36,412 nucleotides of DNA, from assembly GCA_000435615.1 (NCBI GenBank), contig FR881969.1, positions 15,324 to 51,735 on the forward strand. Reading direction: 5' to 3'. Position 1 is the first letter of the stretch; each line of letters opens with the position of its first letter. This document shows positions 31,535 through 36,412 of the stretch, piece after piece. Origin of the DNA: Firmicutes bacterium CAG:238 (GTDB lineage: Bacteria; Bacillota; Clostridia; Peptostreptococcales; Anaerovoracaceae). The translations under genes and the position numbers were made by a program. The notes beneath the pieces were generated by a model. The model did no database searches. It was not told the DNA's origin and was given only the letters and a program-made list of their open reading frames with translations.

Positions 31535-31562
31535 TACTATATGATTTTTCGGCAAAGTGTGT
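31535..31562 (-). promoter_or_regulatory. SigK-like promoter for the Cys-rich gene
   Basis: On the minus strand CATATAGTA (31535-31543) matches CATANNNTA, and AC (31561-31562) stands 17 bases upstream, as in mother-cell SigK promoters. AGGAGG at 31505-31510 and the ATG at 31497 follow. The consensus is short, so chance matches are possible. Confidence 0.5.
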
Positions 31563-31600
31563 TACAATAAAGTGGTTATTTTATTTAGGGCAGGTTAGAA

Positions 31601-31777
31601 ATGAATAAATCAGTAATCGGAATCGTAATTTCAATCTTATTCGGGTTTTGCCTTATTGTATGGGCAACCGATTCGGTAGGTGCATCCTTTGGAAAAATAG
31701 GAGAAAATATCGCACTCGGACTTGTCGCGATTGTTTTGATCATAGGATTGATAAAAGCCGGGAGGGAAAAGAAATGA
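31601..31777 (+). CDS. Small two-helix membrane peptide (58 residues) coupled to the M16 peptidase
   Basis: ATG at 31601, TGA at 31775-31777, 58 residues. Two hydrophobic segments (about 5-22, SVIGIVISILFGFCLIVW, and 37-51, NIALGLVAIVLIIGLI) are separated by a short loop with Gly/Asp, and the C-terminus is basic (KAGREKK), suggesting both ends in the cytoplasm. Its stop overlaps the start of the M16 peptidase gene as ATGA, which implies translational coupling. The ribosome site is weak (TAGGGCAGG about 7 bases upstream). No family is recognised; it could be an accessory subunit of the peptidase or an unrelated membrane peptide. Confidence 0.65.
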   Translation: MNKSVIGIVISILFGFCLIVWATDSVGASFGKIGENIALGLVAIVLIIGLIKAGREKK

Positions 31778-33027
31778 GCAAAATTGAAATTAAAAAATTG
31801 AACTGCGGCGTTCGCGTCGTGATGGAAAAAATAGATTATGTGCAGTCGGCAGCTTTTGGCATTTGGGTGCGCGCCGGTGCCGTAAACGAAAACGAAAAAA
31901 ACGCCGGAGTATCGCATTTTATCGAGCATATGATGTTCAAAGGAACCGAAACACGGAATGCAAGAATGATTGCTGAGGATATTGACAGAATCGGCGGACA
32001 GATCAATGCTTTCACAGGCAAGGAAGCAACCTGCTATTATGTCAAGACCATCGGCTCGAATCTTCAGAAAGGTGCGGAGGTCATCCTCGACATGCTTCTG
32101 CACTCAGTATTTGACAAGGTTGAAATGGGAAAAGAACGCAAAGTCATCTGCGAAGAAATCAAGATGATTCAGGACCAGCCGGATGACCTGGCTCATGACA
32201 CCGTGACGGAGATGCTTTTTAAGGGCAGTCCGCTCGGCAAGAGCATCATAGGGACTCCGACTTCCTTAAAAAACATATCAAGAAATGTTCTTGTGAAATA
32301 TAAGGAAGAGCAGTACGCAAGGGATTCCATTGTCGCATCGGTTGCCGGAAACTTTGACGAAGAGGCATTTTGTGATTTTCTGGAGGATAAATTCAGCTCC
32401 ATGGCAGCTTCCAAGGAATGTCCGGAACTGGAACCGAACGAGCACGAGAGAAGTTTCAAAGTAATGGTAAAAGACATTCAGCAGTCTCACATCTGCCTTG
32501 CCGCGAAGGGTCTTCCGCTTAGCGACAAGCGAATCTACGCTTTTCAGGTACTGAACAATATCATGGGCGGAAGCATGAGTTCAAGGCTCTTCCAAAACAT
32601 ACGAGAAGAAAAAGGTCTTGCATACAGCGTTTACTCCGTTTCCAGTTCTTTCTCCTCAGATGGATATTACCTGATTTATGCGGGTGTGGGTCACGATAAA
32701 ATCAGACATGCGCTTGCCGGAATCGAAGAAGAATTGATGATTCTGAAAAGAGACGGTGTTACACAGGACGAACTTTCCATGTCGAAAGAACAGCTCAAGA
32801 GCAGTTTTATTTTCGGTCAGGAAAATGTTGCAAGCAGAATGTTTGCAAACGGCAAAAATGTCACTCTCCTCGACAGAGTCTATACTCCGGAGGAGATTAT
32901 ATCGGAAATTGACAGCGTCAGCCTTGAGGATATCGACGAAGTTAAGATGCTTATATGCGACCCGCATCGTTACACGGGAGTTGCGGTTACAGATAAGAGA
33001 TTTGATTGGAGCAGAGCATGGAAATAA
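31774..33027 (+). CDS. M16-family zinc metallopeptidase (processing-peptidase-like)
   Basis: 417 residues from the ATG at 31774, preceded by GGGAGG; the longer frame starts lie inside the upstream peptide gene. The inverted zinc motif HFIEH (48-52, H48, E51, H52) and the third ligand E128 in RKVICEEIKM are present, so the protein should be active. The C-terminal half (about 210-417) has the M16 companion domain, with MGGSMSSRLFQNIREEKGLAYSVYS. It resembles B. subtilis MlpA/YmxG (M16B). It overlaps dut by 10 bases. Confidence 0.93.
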   Translation: MSKIEIKKLNCGVRVVMEKIDYVQSAAFGIWVRAGAVNENEKNAGVSHFIEHMMFKGTETRNARMIAEDIDRIGGQINAFTGKEATCYYVKTIGSNLQKGAEVILDMLLHSVFDKVEMGKERKVICEEIKMIQDQPDDLAHDTVTEMLFKGSPLGKSIIGTPTSLKNISRNVLVKYKEEQYARDSIVASVAGNFDEEAFCDFLEDKFSSMAASKECPELEPNEHERSFKVMVKDIQQSHICLAAKGLPLSDKRIYAFQVLNNIMGGSMSSRLFQNIREEKGLAYSVYSVSSSFSSDGYYLIYAGVGHDKIRHALAGIEEELMILKRDGVTQDELSMSKEQLKSSFIFGQENVASRMFANGKNVTLLDRVYTPEEIISEIDSVSLEDIDEVKMLICDPHRYTGVAVTDKRFDWSRAWK

Positions 33028-33449
33028 GGATTGTAAGCAAAGGCGGCGCCCTTCCTGCGTATGCAACCGAAGGATCTTCGGGTGCGGATTTGAGGGCCTA
33101 TATCGAAGAGCCGATTACCTTGATGCCGGGCGAAAGGAGACTTGTGCCAACGGGGCTTTTCGTTGAAATTCCGCAAGGCGTTGAGGCACAGATCAGAGCA
33201 CGCTCCGGTCTTGCCATAAAGCACGGAATCGGTCTGGTAAACGGAGTCGGCACGGTGGACAGCGACTACAGGGGCGAATGGAACATTCCTCTGATTAACT
33301 GGGGGCAGGAACCATATACGATACATAGCGGTGACAGAATCGCGCAGGTGATTTTTTCACGATACGAAAAAGCGGATTTCGTTTCGGTTTCCCAAATAAG
33401 CGAAACGGAGCGGGGAGCAGGCGGATTCGGACATACGGGTATTAAATAG
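33018..33449 (+). CDS. dut: dUTP diphosphatase
   Basis: Trimeric dUTPase, converts dUTP to dUMP and pyrophosphate to keep uracil out of DNA and feed dTMP synthesis. The 143 residues from the ATG at 33018 carry the five motifs: GSSGADLRAY, RARSGLAIKHGIGLVNGVGTVDSDYRGE, RIAQVIF and the C-terminal RGAGGFGHTG. An alternative TTG at 33006 adds 4 residues. The first bases overlap the M16 peptidase. Confidence 0.95.
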   Translation: MEIRIVSKGGALPAYATEGSSGADLRAYIEEPITLMPGERRLVPTGLFVEIPQGVEAQIRARSGLAIKHGIGLVNGVGTVDSDYRGEWNIPLINWGQEPYTIHSGDRIAQVIFSRYEKADFVSVSQISETERGAGGFGHTGIK

Positions 33450-33476
33450 AAGGGTTTGTTTAAGGCGAGGTAGAAA

Positions 33477-34487
33477 ATGTTACTTAGAGAAGAACTGGAA
33501 AAACGCGAATTTGAGATTTTGTCGGAAAAAGCAGCCAAAAGTGCTGAATCCAAAGGAAGAATGTTTCCCGAGGAAAAATGCAATATAAGGACGGATTTTC
33601 AAAGAGACCGGGACAGGATTATCCATTCCAAGGCGTTCCGAAGACTCATGCATAAGACACAGGTATTCCTGGCACCGGAGGGCGACCATTTCCGGACACG
33701 GCTCACGCATACCATTGAGGTTTCTCAAATTGCAAGAACCATTGCAAGGGCACTGAATCTCAATGAGGACCTGACGGAGGCAATCGCACTGGGGCATGAC
33801 CTCGGACACACGCCGTTTGGCCATAACGGGGAAGAAGTCTTGAACAAAATTCATCCGGGCGGGTTTGAGCATAACGTCCAAAGCCTCCGCGTGGCGGATG
33901 TCATTGAGTCCACACAGTCCAGGCGCGGAATGAACTTGACCATGGAAGTCAGAGACGGGATCGTGAATCATACCGGCCCTGTGCGTCCTTTTACGCTTGA
34001 GGGGCAGATTGTCAAAATCAGCGACCGCATCGCCTATATCAATCATGATATTGACGACGCCATTCGAAGCGGCGTTATTTCTGCAGAGGATTTGCCGGAA
34101 GAAGCCATTCGCGTTTTCGGCAGCACACACCGCATGCGCATCAACAATATGGTTGTGGATGTCATCACAAACAGCGACGGCAGGGACATTATATGCCAAA
34201 GCGAGGAATACAAAACCAATTTGGATGCCCTTCGAACCTTTATGTTTGCGAATGTTTACAAAAGCAGCCGGGTAAAAAGGGAAGAGGATCTAAACAAGGT
34301 TGAGGTCGTAATCAGTTCGCTGTATGATTACTTTATCAAGAACATCGACCAGCTTCCGGAGGACATGAAGGAAATCGCGGAAAGAGACGGCAAAAACGAA
34401 GCGGTGAAGGATTATGTGGCAGGAATGACAGACCGATTTGCACTTGCGGTTTACACGGATTTGTTCGTACCGAAGGGATGGAAATAA
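33477..34487 (+). CDS. dgt: dGTP triphosphohydrolase-like HD-domain protein
   Basis: HD-superfamily dNTP triphosphohydrolase (Dgt/dGTPase-like), hydrolysing dNTPs to nucleoside and triphosphate. The 336 residues have the family opening DFQRDRDRIIHSKAFRRLMHKTQVF (40-64), a conserved H78 in TRLTHTIEVSQIAR, the HD pair H107-D108 in ALGHDLGHTPFGHNGE (105-119), and the later D in KISDRIAYINHDIDDA. It lies 27 bases after dut and before dnaG, the usual order in clostridia. Exact substrate specificity (dGTP versus general dNTP) is not clear. Confidence 0.94.
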   Translation: MLLREELEKREFEILSEKAAKSAESKGRMFPEEKCNIRTDFQRDRDRIIHSKAFRRLMHKTQVFLAPEGDHFRTRLTHTIEVSQIARTIARALNLNEDLTEAIALGHDLGHTPFGHNGEEVLNKIHPGGFEHNVQSLRVADVIESTQSRRGMNLTMEVRDGIVNHTGPVRPFTLEGQIVKISDRIAYINHDIDDAIRSGVISAEDLPEEAIRVFGSTHRMRINNMVVDVITNSDGRDIICQSEEYKTNLDALRTFMFANVYKSSRVKREEDLNKVEVVISSLYDYFIKNIDQLPEDMKEIAERDGKNEAVKDYVAGMTDRFALAVYTDLFVPKGWK

Positions 34488-34496
34488 ATCCCGACA

Positions 34497-34526
34497 TTGA
34501 CAAAAACTAAATTTTCGACATATTTT
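34497..34526 (+). promoter_or_regulatory. Promoter candidate for dnaG
   Basis: TTGACA (34497-34502) and TATTTT (34521-34526) are 18 bases apart. They begin 10 bases after the dgt stop and lie 70 bases before dnaG. Confidence 0.5.
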
Positions 34527-34532
34527 TCATAA

Positions 34533-34555
34533 AAAAAAGGAAACGGCCTTTTCTT
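34533..34555 (+). terminator. Weak hairpin with T-rich tail between dgt and dnaG
   Basis: AAAAGG and CCTTTT arms with a 6-base AAACGG loop, followed by CTTCTCG, could slightly reduce readthrough into dnaG. The stem is only six base pairs, so it is a weak candidate. Confidence 0.35.
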
Positions 34556-34595
34556 CTCGTATATAAAACTAGAATGGTTTTGTACGGAGCGTAAG

Positions 34596-36350
34596 ATGGG
34601 TCGTTTTATTAATAATTCAAGCATAGATGAGCTGAAGGAAAGCATTAATATCGTGGATGAAGTTGCCAAGGTTGTGCAGCTTAAGAGAGCGGGAGCCAAT
34701 TACAAAGGATGCTGTCCTTTTCATAATGAGAAGACCCCATCGTTTGTAGTTTCCGAGCAGAAACAGATTTTTACGTGTTTTGGGTGCGGGGAAACCGGAA
34801 ATGTAATCAAATTCACACAGAAATATTACAATCTGGACTTCCCGGAGGCCGTTGAGAAACTGGCAAGAGAAAACGGAATCACGCTGAAGCACAGCGGAAC
34901 CGAGGACAAGGACCGCGAGAGATATTATGAAATAAACAAAGAAGCCGCAAGATTTTTCTACAAAAGCTTCACGGAAGCAAAGAATGCGGGCTATACATAC
35001 ATGAAGAAGCGTGGCATTGAGGATGCGGTTCTCAAAAAATTCGGAATCGGATATGCGGATGACGAATGGGACAGCCTCTACCGATACTTCAAGGAAAAGG
35101 GCGTAGAAGAAAAAATTCTCTTGGAACTCGGCCTTATTTCCGAAAGCAAGGGAAAATATTACGATAAATTCAGAAATCGTGTCATGTTTCCGATTATAAA
35201 CACCGCAGGAAGGGTAATAGGATTTGGAGGGAGAGCAATCGGCGATGCACAGCCCAAATATCTCAATTCACCGGAGAACAAGGTTTTTCAGAAGAAGAAT
35301 AATCTTTATGCTTTGAATATCTGCAAACAGGACATCGGAAGACAGAACAGTGCTATCCTGGTTGAAGGATACATGGATGTGATTTCTCTTTACCAGGCAG
35401 GCGTCAGAAATGCGATTGCGTCCCTTGGAACCGCACTCACCGAGAATCAGGCAAGGCTCATCAAGCGTTACACGAAGAATGTCATTCTTTCTTACGATGC
35501 TGACCAAGCCGGAAGAAAGGCGGCGATGCGCGGAATCGATGTGCTTTCCGGACAGGACTGCAAAGTCAAGGTTCTGCATGTCACAGACGGAAAAGACCCG
35601 GACGAGTTCATCAAGCAGCACGGCAGGGATGCTTTTCTCGCACTTACCGAAAAAGCACTTCCGATGATAGATTACAAACTGGATTCGCTGAAACAGAATA
35701 TTAACCTGGGGAGTGAAGAAGGAAAAATTGATTTCATGAAAAAAGCCGCCGGAATTTTAAAAACTTTAAGCCCGATAGAGGCGGATATTTATATAAAAAA
35801 GCTTGCAAAAGAACTCAAAATTGCAGAAGGCGCTATAAGAATGGAAATCTTAGGCAATAATAGTACGGGTGAAAAGAAAATTGTGCACGCTCAGGAGCGG
35901 AGCCACGAGCCGGAGCAAGAGGAAATTTCGCAGCTTGAACTTACACTGATTAAATCCCTGCTGATGAATCCACCGTTTGTAGAAGAACTTTTGGATAAGC
36001 AAGAAATCATGGAAAGCCGGCAGGCACGCAAAATACTCAACATCATGTTTGAGCTTTACGGATTGAACGAGGATTTTGACAGTGCACAGATCATGGATTG
36101 CCTTGATCCGGATGAAAGTCAGAACCTTTCCGGAGAGCTGGATAGAATTATTATTGCAGGAAATGAAGACAAAGTTTTCGCCGAATGCATCAGAAAATGG
36201 GAACTTGACAAACTGCTCTTGAAAGAAAAGCAGCTGATTGACCGACTATCTCTGGCCGATGAAGAGGCCGGTGTGGAATCAATAAAAGAATTAACCGAAG
36301 AACTTATGAAAGTTCAGTCAAAAATCAAAACATACGGGGGAAGAATTTAA
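34596..36350 (+). CDS. dnaG: DNA primase DnaG
   Basis: Primase that synthesises RNA primers at the replication fork. The 584 residues comprise the zinc-binding domain with C40, H43, C61 and C64 (CPFHNEKTPSF, FTCFGCG), then the RNA-polymerase core with the TOPRIM domain: E257 in ILVEGYMDVISLY and D301/D303 in LSYDADQAGRKAA. A C-terminal DnaB-interaction domain spans about 430-584 and begins in a charged linker. The start is ATG at 34596 with CGGAGCG upstream. Its stop overlaps the next start (TAATG), as in the macromolecular-synthesis operon. Confidence 0.97.
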   Translation: MGRFINNSSIDELKESINIVDEVAKVVQLKRAGANYKGCCPFHNEKTPSFVVSEQKQIFTCFGCGETGNVIKFTQKYYNLDFPEAVEKLARENGITLKHSGTEDKDRERYYEINKEAARFFYKSFTEAKNAGYTYMKKRGIEDAVLKKFGIGYADDEWDSLYRYFKEKGVEEKILLELGLISESKGKYYDKFRNRVMFPIINTAGRVIGFGGRAIGDAQPKYLNSPENKVFQKKNNLYALNICKQDIGRQNSAILVEGYMDVISLYQAGVRNAIASLGTALTENQARLIKRYTKNVILSYDADQAGRKAAMRGIDVLSGQDCKVKVLHVTDGKDPDEFIKQHGRDAFLALTEKALPMIDYKLDSLKQNINLGSEEGKIDFMKKAAGILKTLSPIEADIYIKKLAKELKIAEGAIRMEILGNNSTGEKKIVHAQERSHEPEQEEISQLELTLIKSLLMNPPFVEELLDKQEIMESRQARKILNIMFELYGLNEDFDSAQIMDCLDPDESQNLSGELDRIIIAGNEDKVFAECIRKWELDKLLLKEKQLIDRLSLADEEAGVESIKELTEELMKVQSKIKTYGGRI

Positions 36351-36412
36351 TGGCAACAGAAAACAAAAACGAATTTATCGAAATGAATGCAAAACAGCGT
36401 ACGGATGACAGC
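36350..36412 (+). CDS. rpoD: Probable RNA polymerase sigma factor RpoD, N-terminus only
   Basis: Only 21 codons are visible (MATENKNEFIEMNAKQRTDDS) and the gene runs past the right edge. It overlaps the dnaG stop by 1 base (TAATG). The dnaG-rpoD order is nearly universal in Firmicutes, so the vegetative sigma factor is expected; the visible residues alone would not identify it. Confidence 0.65.
   Translation, partial: MATENKNEFIEMNAKQRTDDS

Noticed and set aside
1..36412. CRISPR arrays, tRNA/rRNA genes, riboswitches or T-boxes, complete insertion sequences
   Set aside because: No regularly spaced direct repeats, no transposase frames, no T-box or riboswitch core motifs and no tRNA-like cloverleaf stretch were seen by eye. 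A covariance-model scan could still find small RNAs.

Overview
The window is a gene-dense stretch of a moderate-GC Firmicutes chromosome, most likely a clostridial (Eubacteriales) anaerobe. The reasons are a four-subunit 2-oxoacid:ferredoxin oxidoreductase, an alpha/beta-type small acid-soluble spore protein, clostridial gene orders (ylxM-ffh-rpsP-khpA-rimM-trmD; sepF-divIVA-lspA-rluD; rsmD-coaD; dnaG followed by the probable sigma factor gene), AGGAGG ribosome sites and SigA-like promoters. The SASP indicates a spore-former or a recent descendant of one. The family (for example Anaerovoracaceae) cannot be fixed from sequence reading alone. I saw no rRNA, tRNA, CRISPR array or intact insertion sequence.

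Layout. Positions 1-7704 hold one long minus-strand operon read right to left: ylxM, ffh, rpsP, khpA, rimM, trmD, an HlyD-like membrane-anchored protein, yggS/ylmE, sepF, divIVA, lspA and rluD (cut by the left edge). It joins the SRP/ribosome-maturation cluster to the cell-division cluster without a visible terminator. Its promoter lies at 7676-7704 between two inverted repeats with the same half-site. Positions 7705-8179 are an AT-rich intergenic region full of short inverted motifs, leading to a plus-strand stand-alone PD-(D/E)XK-like protein that overlaps sppA tail to tail. Positions 10361-13389 hold a GntR(YtrA-type)-ABC ATPase-permease operon with its probable autoregulatory operator. It is followed by a BaiN/HI0933-type flavoprotein and a large secreted transglutaminase/LRR/peptidoglycan-binding/FN3 protein.

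Positions 17316-19900 look like a small accessory patch: the remnant of a type III restriction (Res) subunit, a DUF4143-type AAA ATPase and an unrecognised Gly/Ser-tailed protein. From 19914 core genes resume: lipid kinase, Asp23-like protein, recG, a SASP gene on the minus strand, rsmD, coaD, a coiled-coil protein, and an unusual fusion of a YkvI-type transporter to a metallo-beta-lactamase-fold hydrolase. Then come korDABC, a minus-strand cysteine-rich protein with a SigK-like promoter (probable spore-surface protein), a 58-residue membrane peptide coupled to an M16 peptidase, dut, dgt, dnaG and the first codons of a gene that is probably rpoD.

The observations most worth following are the YkvI-MBL fusion (with a Glu where the family usually has the bridging Asp ligand), the Cys-rich candidate spore-layer protein, the paired inverted repeats at the ylxM-ffh promoter, the decayed type III restriction locus, and the repeat-rich region before the lone nuclease-like gene.
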